Assembly (NCBI RefSeq): GCF_026627255.1 | Contig: NZ_JAPNLM010000001.1 | Coordinates: forward strand, 434,001-498,000 | Reading direction: 5' to 3' | DNA: 64,000 bases | Origin: Streptomyces antarcticus | Lineage (GTDB): Bacteria; Actinomycetota; Actinomycetes; Streptomycetales; Streptomycetaceae | In this document: positions 36,089-43,552 of the stretch, one piece after another | Layout: each line of letters begins with the position of its first letter | Numbering within the stretch: position 1 is the stretch's first letter | The notes under the pieces: model-generated | Told to the model about the DNA's origin: nothing | Databases searched by the model: none | What the model saw: the letters and a program-made list of their open reading frames with translations, nothing else | Position numbers and translations under genes: made by a program

Positions 36089-37626
36089 GACGCGGCCGCC
36101 TGCCGGGGATCGGCGGCGGGTGGCGGCGGCGGGAGGGCGGCGGGCGCGGGGAACGGGCCCGGCCGCGTCACCGCCGGGCGGGGGTCGGCCGCGGACCGGG
36201 CGGTCGCGGCGCCGGGGGCGGCGGGAGGCGGAACGGCCGCCGTATGGGGGGCGGCTGGTCCCGTACGGGAAGCGGCTGGCGCCGTACCGGAGGCGGACGG
36301 CGCCGTACCGGAGGCGGACGGCGGCCCGGGGCGGGCCGGCGGCCGGGCGGTCGCGGCGCCGAGGGCGGCGGCGACGTGCCGGATCAGGACCTTGAGGTCG
36401 GCGCAGTACACGGACGGCTGCCGGAAGCCCTCGCCCGCCAGGTAGCGGTGCGGGTAGTGCCCGCCGCCGCACACCTCCACCAGCTCGCAGGAACGGCATC
36501 CGGCGGCGAGCGCCTCCCGCCCGAGCTGGCGGGCGGCGAGCCCGGGGTGGTCGAGGAGCTGGTCGAAGCTGTGCGTGTCGAGGGTCATCCCGGTGGCGGC
36601 GGCGCCCTCGTAGGCGGATTTCAGCGAGTCGGCCTGTTCGATGGAGCCGTCGGTCTCGATGACGGCGGTGGTGGCGGGCGCGAGCCCGAGCGTCTCGGTG
36701 GCCGCGGGCAGGCCGAGGAGGAGGGCGATGACCTCCTCGAAGATCCGGATCCGGGTCCGCCGCTCCCCGTCGTGCCACCAGCGCTCGAAGACGGCGAGCA
36801 GCCAGTCGGCGTACGGGGTGCGGCCGGGGCTCCGGCCCGGCGGCGGGGAGCTGTGGTGGGCGAGCGGGAGCAGCAGTCCGAGGGCGGGCGGGGCGTAGCC
36901 GAGCAGCGACTCGTACGTCTCCACGGGGTCCTGGGCGAGGTCGACGACGCAGAGCACCCCCGCGTAGCTGTCGGGGTGCCGGGACAGCAGCCGCAGCCCG
37001 CGGGTCGCGGCGGCGAAGCCGGGCCGTCCCGCGCGGTCCACGCGCCGGGCGTTGTGGGCGGGCAGCCCCCCGTCGAGGCTGACGCCGACCCGGATGCCCG
37101 CGGCGGCCAGGGCGGCGAGCCGGCCGCGGGTGAGGAGCGTGCCGTTGGTCTGGACGGTGGCGGTGACCCGGGTGCACGGGGAGCTGCGGGCCACGGCCGC
37201 CCGTACGGCGTCGACGGGCTCGGCCAGCCGGGCGGGCGAGGTGAGCAGCGGTTCGCCGCCGTGCAGGACGAGGTCGACGTGGGCCAGGCCGTGGGCGGCG
37301 GCGTGCTCGGCGATCCGCTCGGCGGCGCGGGCGGTGGTGGCCGGGGCCATGACGGCGGGCTGGCCGCGCCAGCCCTGGTCGGCCATCTCGTAGACGTAGC
37401 AGTAGGTGCAGGCGAGGTTGCAGCGGCTGCGGGTCTTGAGCACGAACTGGCGGATCGGGTAAGGGCGGTGGCCGGCGGCGCGCAGGGCGGGGACGTCGAG
37501 GCGGGCGTAGGGCCAGGGTGCGTGACGGGTGTGGCGCGCGTGGAGGGCGGTGAGGGCTTGGAAGGCCTGGAGGGCCTGGTTCCGGTGTGGGGGCGGCAGC
37601 GCGTCGCTCGTGATCGTTTGCCTCAT
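36085..37626 (-). CDS. fxsB: Cyclophane-forming radical SAM/SPASM peptide maturase (FxsB)
   Basis: A 513-residue radical SAM enzyme. Numbered from ATG 37626, Cys69-x3-Cys73-x2-Cys76 (CNLACTYC) binds the SAM cluster, and HGGEPLLT and VSLDGG are core motifs. The SPASM region near residue 400 has CRSCELVEVCGGGHYPHRY plus a later Cys for auxiliary clusters. FxsB-type enzymes link the Phe ring to the Ser carbon in an F-x-S motif (3-residue cyclophane). The last ~85 residues are a Pro/Ala tail unusual for the family. The start with GGGAGGT 7 bp upstream is used; ATG 37656 would add ten residues. It lies 192 bp after the precursor gene. Confidence 0.9.
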   Translation of the reverse strand: MRQTITSDALPPPHRNQALQAFQALTALHARHTRHAPWPYARLDVPALRAAGHRPYPIRQFVLKTRSRCNLACTYCYVYEMADQGWRGQPAVMAPATTARAAERIAEHAAAHGLAHVDLVLHGGEPLLTSPARLAEPVDAVRAAVARSSPCTRVTATVQTNGTLLTRGRLAALAAAGIRVGVSLDGGLPAHNARRVDRAGRPGFAAATRGLRLLSRHPDSYAGVLCVVDLAQDPVETYESLLGYAPPALGLLLPLAHHSSPPPGRSPGRTPYADWLLAVFERWWHDGERRTRIRIFEEVIALLLGLPAATETLGLAPATTAVIETDGSIEQADSLKSAYEGAAATGMTLDTHSFDQLLDHPGLAARQLGREALAAGCRSCELVEVCGGGHYPHRYLAGEGFRQPSVYCADLKVLIRHVAAALGAATARPPARPGPPSASGTAPSASGTAPAASRTGPAAPHTAAVPPPAAPGAATARSAADPRPAVTRPGPFPAPAALPPPPPAADPRQAAAS

Positions 37627-37818
37627 CGCCTGTACCTCCCGCTGCGCACGGTCCATCCCTGCCCTTCGGAGGGTCCCGGCTAACGGCGGAAAGTGGTCAA
37701 CTGCGGCGACGGGTACGCGGGGTGACGGGGCGGGGCGGCTGGGCGGGCGGCGGGACGGCGGCGACCGCGGCCGGGGCCCGGGCCGGGGCCGGGGCGGCGG
37801 CGTTCACGGCGCCGGGTG

Positions 37819-38010
37819 TCACACCACTCCGGAGTCGAAGGCGTTGAGGACCTCGGCCGGGTGGGTTACCCGCTCCACCATGCCTTCGATGACCGCGGCG
37901 AGCACCGGATGGTCGATGCCCCGCAGCGCGGCCAGATCGAGCCCCGAGAGGTCCGGGAGCCGACCGGGACACGCGCGGGCCGCGGGGGCTTCCTGACGTT
38001 GAGTCACCAT
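37819..38010 (-). CDS. fxsA: FxSxx-COOH RiPP precursor peptide (FxsA)
   Basis: A 63-residue peptide, MVTQRQEAPA..., with leader-type core LPDLSGLDLAALRGIDHPVL and VIEGMVERVTHPAEVLN, ending AFDSGVV. The Phe-x-Ser of FDS is the expected cyclophane site. Most family members end F-x-S-x-x; here one extra residue follows (FDSGVV). ATG 38010 is used; GTG 38007 is equivalent. The reading frame continues upstream but without family similarity. It lies directly before fxsB on the same strand. Confidence 0.85.
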   Translation of the reverse strand: MVTQRQEAPAARACPGRLPDLSGLDLAALRGIDHPVLAAVIEGMVERVTHPAEVLNAFDSGVV

Positions 38011-38194
38011 GGGCCGGGTTTCCCCCTGTTGCCTCGGACGTACGGCGGTGCCCTGCCCTTTCCCCTCCCCCGGCGCACGGAAACGGGCGCCACCGGGGCG
38101 CACGGCGGCCCGGCCGCCACCACCGGACCCGGAACACGCCGCCCGGGCGGCGCGGCGCGGCTCCCGGGGGCGGGGGCCGGTGTGTCAAGGGGCG

Positions 38195-38534
38195 GCGTCG
38201 GAAACGACACCGGGGGCTCCCCGGTCCAGAACCCGGCGGCGTCCGCACCCGGCCGGTGCCGGGCGGTGCCAGCCCCCGGGCGCAGCCCCCGGCCCAGCGG
38301 CGCGGCAGCCCGGCACGGCGGCGGCACGGCAGGGCGGCCCGGCAGTCCCGCCCGCGGCACGGCCCGGCAGCCCGGCAGGGCGGCCCCCGGCGTCGGGAAC
38401 GGCGCCGGGGGCGCTCCCCGGTCCGGAACCCGGTGGCGTCCGCACCCGGCCGGTGCCGGGCGGTGGCAGCCCCCGGGCGCAGCCCCCGGCCCAGCGGCGC
38501 GGCAGCCCGGCACGGCGGCGGCACGGCAGGGCGG
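38195..38534. repeat. Long imperfect direct repeat, two copies of ~140 bp
   Basis: Copy A (38195-38337) and copy B (38390-38534) start with GCGTCGG and share nearly every base through GGTCCRGAACCCGGYGGCG, GCACCCGGCCGGTGCCGGG, then CAGCCCCCGGGCGCAGCCCC and GGCACGGCGGCGGCACGG. They are offset by 195-197 bp. The near identity implies recent duplication. Confidence 0.85.
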
Positions 38535-38566
38535 CAGCCCGGCACGGCGGCGGCACGGCAGGGCGG
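38503..38566. repeat. 32-bp tandem duplication
   Basis: A 32-base unit beginning CAGCCCGGCACGG and ending GGCAGGGCGG occurs twice in tandem at 38503-38534 and 38535-38566; the same unit occurs once in copy A (from ~38306). Confidence 0.8.
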
Positions 38567-38664
38567 CCCGGCCCGGCACGGGAGCCCGGCCCAGCGGCCC
38601 GGCCCGGCCCGGCGGCCCGGCGCGGCACGGGAGCGGGCGCGGCGGTCCCGCGCGGGCTGCGCCC

Positions 38665-41600
38665 CTATGGGCCCGTCTCCAGTGCGCGTACCCGGGCACG
38701 GAGCGCTTCCGTCCGGCGGCCGTCATCATCGGCGGCCGCGCCGGTGTCGGTGTCGCCGAGGCGCTGCCAGAGCTCCAGGGCGGCCCGGTAGGCGTCCAGG
38801 GCCGCGCGGGGCCGCGCCAGGCGCTCCAGCACCGCCCCCCGCAACTCCTGCACGCGGGCCGCCAGCCGCACGGCGGTGTCCCCGCGCTCCTCACGCTCGG
38901 CCTCCAGGGCGGCCCGCCAGGCCCGCCGGTAGGAGTCGGCGGCCCGGTCGAGGCGTTCGGCCGCGCGGGTGTGACCGTGGATCTCCTGCTGTACGTCGCC
39001 GTGGTCCCGCCAGGCGCGGGCCTCCTCCAGCGGGCCGCGGCTGTGCCGTACGGCCAGCTCGAGCAGGTACTCGGCCTCCCGCAGGTCCACCGGGTCGCCC
39101 TCGTACGCGTGCCGCAGCCGCAGCCCGGTGGCCAGCCGCACCAGCCGGTGCGCCGCCCCCGGGTCGGACTGCGCGACCGCGGCCCGGCTCTCGCGCAGCA
39201 CGCGTACGGCGGTACCGGTGAACGGCCGCCCGTCGGCCGCCCGCGCACGGTCCAGGAGGACGTCGCCCCACTCGGGCAGCAGCTCCGCGTAGGCCTCGGC
39301 GTCCCGGGGGATCAGCCGCCGGGCGCGGCCGTAGGCCTCTGCCGCGTCCTCCAGCGCCCCCGGGCGGGAGTCCCGGGCGTACCTGGCCCGGTGGACGCGG
39401 GCCAGGCACACCAGGGCCGCTACCCGCAGCTCCGCGTCCCCGCCCGCCTCCGCGAGGGCGGCGCCGAGCTGGGCGGCGGCCTGCTCCAGCCGCCCGGGCA
39501 GGTACCGCAGCGCCCCGGCCAGCTCCACCCGTACCCCGGCGGTCCGCCGGGGCCGCGGCCCGGCGCCGCGCGGCAGGGCCTCCGCGGGCAGGGCGTCCAG
39601 CGCCGAGGCCAGCCGGGCGGCGGCCTCCTCGGCCAGCGCGCTCCGCTCGGCGGGGTCCGGGGTGCGGGGCAACAGCGCCAGCAGGACGCGCCCCAGCGCG
39701 AGTTGCAGCGCGGGATGCCGGTCCAGCCCCTCGGCGCCGCCGGCTCCGGATCCGGCCGCCCGCCCCGGGGCCCGGCCGGATCCGCCACCGGAGTCCCGCT
39801 CCGGGCCGTCGGCGGAGCGCGCAGCCGGGTCGGGCCGGGCGCCGGGACTGCTGCCCGGGGTGTCGACGGCCGGACCGTCGCCCCCACCGGCGTCCCCACC
39901 ACCGGCGTCCCCACCGCCGTCGCCCCCACAGCCGGCGTCCCGGCCCTCGGGGTCCGCACCGGGTCCACCGCCCCCACCCGTATCCGGGGTCGGAGCCGGG
40001 GCCAGGCCAGGGGCCAGACCAGGGGACAGGCCGGGCGCCGACCCGGGCGCCAGGTCCGGGGCCAGCGGGGGCGGCGGGCCCGTCAGGGGTTCCAGGGCGG
40101 CGCGGGCCTCCCGGAGGGCCGCCGGGTCGTCGCGCACCTCGCTCAGGCGGATCAGGGCCTCCGCCCGCCGCACCGCGCAGTCCCGCCGCAGCCGCCGGTC
40201 CGCGCCCGGCACGGCTCCCGCCGACGCGAACTCCCGCTCCGCCGCGGCCAGCAGCTCCGCGGCGGGCCGTACGCCCGCCAGGGCCCGCTCGTACAGCACC
40301 CGGCCCAGCGCCGCCCGCGCCGGGGCCGTCGCCAGGCCGGTCACGGCCCGCTCCGCCTCGGCGAGGAGTTCGGGGTCGCGCTGGTCCGCCCACAGCCGCA
40401 GCAGCGCCCCCGCCAGCTCCGTCTCCGCCTCCTCCGGCGGGTCTCCGGGCCCCGCCGGGACCGCCACGGCCCGCCGCAGCACCGCCACCGCCTCGTACAG
40501 CGCCCGCGCTTCGCCGCCCCCGTCCGCGAGCCGGTCCCGCGCGGCCCGTACCGCCCGGGCCCGTCCCGCGGGCGGGGGCGCGGCCCCGTCGGCCGCCGGG
40601 CTTCCCGGGCCGGCCGCGCCCGGCGGCCCCGGCAGGTACCGCCGTACGACCTTCGCCGAGACCTGCGCGAAGGCCTGCGGGAGCCGTCCCGCGGGCACCC
40701 GGCCGGCGGTCTCGCGCGGTCCGGGGCCGGGCACCGGCGGCGGCGCCCCCGTCAGCTGGGTGACGGCGAGCGCGGGGAAGTTCCGTACGCCCCGCCCGAA
40801 GTGCGCGAGCACGTACTCCGAGCAGTGCTTGAGCACCAGCGCGGCCTCGTCCCGCCCCAGCGGCCCCAACAGCACGTCCTGCACCCCCGGCACGAACTCG
40901 TACCACTGCCCCGGCGGCGGCCCGCTGCGCCGCAGCAGGCCGCTCAGCAGCACCTCCGCCAGGTCGGACGGCTCCGAGTCCGGGAGCATCGTGCGCTGCA
41001 CCAGCCGCATGACGGGCAGTGCCAGCGGCGCCGCCGACAGGTACACCGCCAGCTGCACGGCCCGGGGCGCCGCCGAGGAACGGAACCGCCCCACCAGCTC
41101 GCGCGGCGGCCGTACCGCCCTCGGCGGCGGCGCGGCCGCGGCCCGGTGGTCCGCCAGCACCCGGCCGACCTCGGCCGGTACCGGCCCGGCGCCCAGCCCC
41201 GCGACGAGCCGGGCCCACGCCCCGAGCGCGGTCGCGCTCGGCGGCAGCACCGGCACGGTCAGGCCTCCCGTGGGCCGCCCCGGCAGCGGGGGCCGGTCCG
41301 GCCGGAACGTCAGCTTCAGGCCCGCTCCTCCGGTCCGGGCCAGCGTGCCCCGCTCGGTCGGCAGCCAGCTGCGCCCCCACAGCCGCTGCGGCAGCGGCTG
41401 CACGACCACGCACGGGGTGCACTCGGCCCACCGGTGCAGCAGCCGCTGCGCCGAACCCTCCCGCCACAGCGGCCCGGTGCAGTCGGAGACCACCATGGTC
41501 AGGGCCCGCCCGGTCGGGTCGCGCAGCTGGTCGCCGGAGCGCATGCCGCCGCCGGGCACGGGGTCGCGCCCGAGGGCCGGCGTGCCGTCCGGAAGCCGGT

Positions 41601-42411
41601 GCAGGTGGTGCACCTGCACGTCCCGGAAGGCGCCGAGCCGCTCGCACACCGTCCGCAGCTCCTCGAACATGTCCTGCCACACCGCCATCGACGGCGACGC
41701 GTCCATCACCAGCCGTACGGTCGCCTCGCGCCGGCTCTCCGGCCGGAGCACCGGGACGACCAGCCCGAGGGCCCGGGCGCCGGCCTCGGCGGTGGCCGCC
41801 TCGTCGAGCACCATCCGGCCGGGCGGAGCGGCCGGCCGGTGCCGCTGGAGGGCGCGCAGGGCCCGCTGCACGTCCAGGATCCGCGGCAGCGCGGCCGCCC
41901 CCGGCACCCGTACGGGCACGGCCTCCCCGGCCGGGACCTCCGCGTCCGGTTCCGCTCCGGCGTCCCTCCGGACCCCCGGCACGTACAGCCCGACCGGATC
42001 CTCGGCCTCCGCATCCGCCGGTACGGGCTCCCCCGGTACGGGCTCCCCCGCGCCCGGCACCGGACCGCCCGGCCCGCCCCGCTCACCGGCGCCCGCACCG
42101 CCCGCCCGCCCGCCGGCCGGCGCCTCCCCGGCGGGTGGCGCCCCGGCGGCGCGCATCCGGGTGCGCCCGGCGAGCCAGAGCGCGTCGGCCAGCTCCTCGG
42201 CGGACGGATCGAGCCCGGCGGCGCGCAACAGCCCGGCCAGCACCCGGATGTCGGGCTCGGCGGCGGACGGCCCTGCGGGGGACGGCCCGGGGGCGGCGCC
42301 CCCGGGAGCAAGACCGGCAGTCGGCTCGGCGGGCGGCTCGGCGGGCGGTTCGGCGGGCGGTTCGGCGGGCGGTTCGGCGGTTGGCTCAGCGGGCGGTTCG
42401 GCGGGGAGCAC
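38665..42411 (-). CDS. SAV_2336-type degenerate vWA protein of a VMAP/MoxR system
   Basis: A 1248-residue protein. Residues 1-35 are an AEPP repeat. Residues ~55-85 (IRVLAGLLRAAGLDPSAEEL) are the SAV_2336 N-terminal region. Residues ~205-400 form a von Willebrand A-like domain with MIDAS-type LVMDASPSMAVWQDMFEEL and TMVVSDCTGPLW. A middle region resembles adaptor helices (RFRSSAAPRAVQLAVYLSA, FVPGVQDVLLGPL). The C-terminal ~600 residues are TPR-like helices broken by a Gly/Pro/Asp linker. vWA partners deliver substrates to MoxR ATPases. GTG 42411 lies 6 bp after the MoxR stop. Likely role: adaptor/sensor of the block. Confidence 0.8.
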   Translation of the reverse strand: MLPAEPPAEPTAEPPAEPPAEPPAEPPAEPTAGLAPGGAAPGPSPAGPSAAEPDIRVLAGLLRAAGLDPSAEELADALWLAGRTRMRAAGAPPAGEAPAGGRAGGAGAGERGGPGGPVPGAGEPVPGEPVPADAEAEDPVGLYVPGVRRDAGAEPDAEVPAGEAVPVRVPGAAALPRILDVQRALRALQRHRPAAPPGRMVLDEAATAEAGARALGLVVPVLRPESRREATVRLVMDASPSMAVWQDMFEELRTVCERLGAFRDVQVHHLHRLPDGTPALGRDPVPGGGMRSGDQLRDPTGRALTMVVSDCTGPLWREGSAQRLLHRWAECTPCVVVQPLPQRLWGRSWLPTERGTLARTGGAGLKLTFRPDRPPLPGRPTGGLTVPVLPPSATALGAWARLVAGLGAGPVPAEVGRVLADHRAAAAPPPRAVRPPRELVGRFRSSAAPRAVQLAVYLSAAPLALPVMRLVQRTMLPDSEPSDLAEVLLSGLLRRSGPPPGQWYEFVPGVQDVLLGPLGRDEAALVLKHCSEYVLAHFGRGVRNFPALAVTQLTGAPPPVPGPGPRETAGRVPAGRLPQAFAQVSAKVVRRYLPGPPGAAGPGSPAADGAAPPPAGRARAVRAARDRLADGGGEARALYEAVAVLRRAVAVPAGPGDPPEEAETELAGALLRLWADQRDPELLAEAERAVTGLATAPARAALGRVLYERALAGVRPAAELLAAAEREFASAGAVPGADRRLRRDCAVRRAEALIRLSEVRDDPAALREARAALEPLTGPPPPLAPDLAPGSAPGLSPGLAPGLAPAPTPDTGGGGGPGADPEGRDAGCGGDGGGDAGGGDAGGGDGPAVDTPGSSPGARPDPAARSADGPERDSGGGSGRAPGRAAGSGAGGAEGLDRHPALQLALGRVLLALLPRTPDPAERSALAEEAAARLASALDALPAEALPRGAGPRPRRTAGVRVELAGALRYLPGRLEQAAAQLGAALAEAGGDAELRVAALVCLARVHRARYARDSRPGALEDAAEAYGRARRLIPRDAEAYAELLPEWGDVLLDRARAADGRPFTGTAVRVLRESRAAVAQSDPGAAHRLVRLATGLRLRHAYEGDPVDLREAEYLLELAVRHSRGPLEEARAWRDHGDVQQEIHGHTRAAERLDRAADSYRRAWRAALEAEREERGDTAVRLAARVQELRGAVLERLARPRAALDAYRAALELWQRLGDTDTGAAADDDGRRTEALRARVRALETGP
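42310..42405 (-). repeat. 12-bp coding tandem repeat (AEPP)n
   Basis: Repeated GGCGGGCGGTTC/GGCGGGCGGCTC units in the 5' end of the vWA-type gene encode AEPPAEPP. Small changes in copy number would lengthen or shorten the N-terminus in multiples of four residues. Confidence 0.75.
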
Positions 42412-42417
42412 GGCCCG

Positions 42418-43530
42418 TCACCTCGGACGGTCGAGACGCTGGATCAGCAGGTCCGCCAGGTCCTCGCGCGTCGGCGGGGCGGCGTGATGCGTGAGGTAGA
42501 TCGCGTTCAGCAGCTGGTCGGCGGCGACCAGCTCCGACTGGGAGCGGGTGAGGAACTCCCGGATCAGGTCGGCCCCGAGCCGGGCCGCCTCCTCGCCGAG
42601 GTGCGCGCGGACCATGGTGGCGAGCCGCTTCTCCCCCGGCTGCCCCAGCTTGAGCTGGATGCAGCGCCGCAACAGGGCGGCCGGGAAGTCCCGTTCCCCG
42701 TTGCTGGTCAGGATGATGAAGGGGAAGGCCCGGCAGCGGACCCGCCCGTCGCGGACCACCGCCTTGGACCCGTCGTCGGTGAGCACCCGCACCTCGGGCT
42801 CGGTGTCGGCCACCCGCTCCAGCTCGGGGAGCGCGAACTCCCCTTCCTCCAGCACGTTCAGCAGGTCGTTGGGGAGGTCGATGTCGCTCTTGTCGAGCTC
42901 GTCGATCAGCAGCACCCGCGGCCGTTCGGTGGGCAGCAGCGCCGTTCCGAGGGGCCCGAGCCGGATGTACTTCCCGATGCCGGGCACCCCGCCGCCCTCC
43001 CCACCGGCGCCCGCGCCACCCGCAGCACCCGCACCAACCGCACCGCCGGCCCCGCCCGCAGCGTCCGCCCCGGCGCCCGCCCCGCCGCCCTGGCCGCCGC
43101 CGAACCGGCCGCCCGCCGCCAGCTGCACGTCCTGGAGCCGGGCGATCGCGTCGTACCGGTACAGCCCGTCCTGGAGCACGGTCCGCGAGACCACCGGCCA
43201 GCGCAGCACCCGGCCGAGCTTCAGCTCGTGGGCCACGGCGTGCGCGAGGGTGGACTTCCCCGTCCCGGGGAAGCCGGTGACGAGCAGCGGCCGCCGCAGG
43301 TACAGCGCGGCGTTGATCGCCTCCAGCTCCTCCGGCTCGGGCCGGTGCAGCTCGGCGGCCTGCCGGTGCGCGCCGAGCCGCCGGGCCACGTTCCCGTCGG
43401 CCGCCGCCGGTCCGCCGGACGCGGCGGTCGGCCCGCCGTCGAAGTCCCGCCAGGGCGGCGGGTCGGGCAGGGTGTCGATCCCGTCGTGGGGCTCCCCGAC
43501 TCCGCGGTAGATGAGCCACTCGTCGTTCAT
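42418..43530 (-). CDS. MoxR-type AAA+ ATPase
   Basis: A 370-residue MoxR-family ATPase. Walker A GFPGTGKS lies at residues 86-93, Walker B is LLIDELDKSD near 205, sensor 1 is FIILTSNGERDFP, and an arginine finger follows in ALLRRCIQLK. Residues ~140-185 are an almost pure Gly/Ala insertion between Walker A and Walker B, absent from typical MoxR proteins. MoxR ATPases act as chaperones with vWA partners; the next gene is that partner. ATG 43530 lies 22 bp after the protease gene stop, within the same operon. Confidence 0.9.
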   Translation of the reverse strand: MNDEWLIYRGVGEPHDGIDTLPDPPPWRDFDGGPTAASGGPAAADGNVARRLGAHRQAAELHRPEPEELEAINAALYLRRPLLVTGFPGTGKSTLAHAVAHELKLGRVLRWPVVSRTVLQDGLYRYDAIARLQDVQLAAGGRFGGGQGGGAGAGADAAGGAGGAVGAGAAGGAGAGGEGGGVPGIGKYIRLGPLGTALLPTERPRVLLIDELDKSDIDLPNDLLNVLEEGEFALPELERVADTEPEVRVLTDDGSKAVVRDGRVRCRAFPFIILTSNGERDFPAALLRRCIQLKLGQPGEKRLATMVRAHLGEEAARLGADLIREFLTRSQSELVAADQLLNAIYLTHHAAPPTREDLADLLIQRLDRPR

Positions 43531-43552
43531 GGCAACTGCTCCCTCCTGCCGG

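Larger units (their letters stand above)
38011..38664. other. Repeat-filled intergenic region inside the conflict block
   Basis: A 654-bp gap between the vWA-type gene and fxsA. About half of it is a long imperfect direct repeat with nested tandem units (see repeat entries). The remainder (38020-38190) is unremarkable GC-rich sequence that should contain the fxsA promoter. Open frames on both strands are Pro/Ala/Gly/Arg low-complexity and are not supported as genes. Confidence 0.65.

Noticed and set aside
38195..38566. CRISPR array
   Set aside because: Repeats are long, imperfect and directly adjacent without unique spacers, and no cas genes occur in the window.
38185..38628. Minus-strand frame (147 aa) in the repeat region before fxsA
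   Set aside because: The translation is entirely Pro/Ala/Gly/Arg repeats caused by the nucleotide duplication, with no ribosome-binding site or family resemblance.
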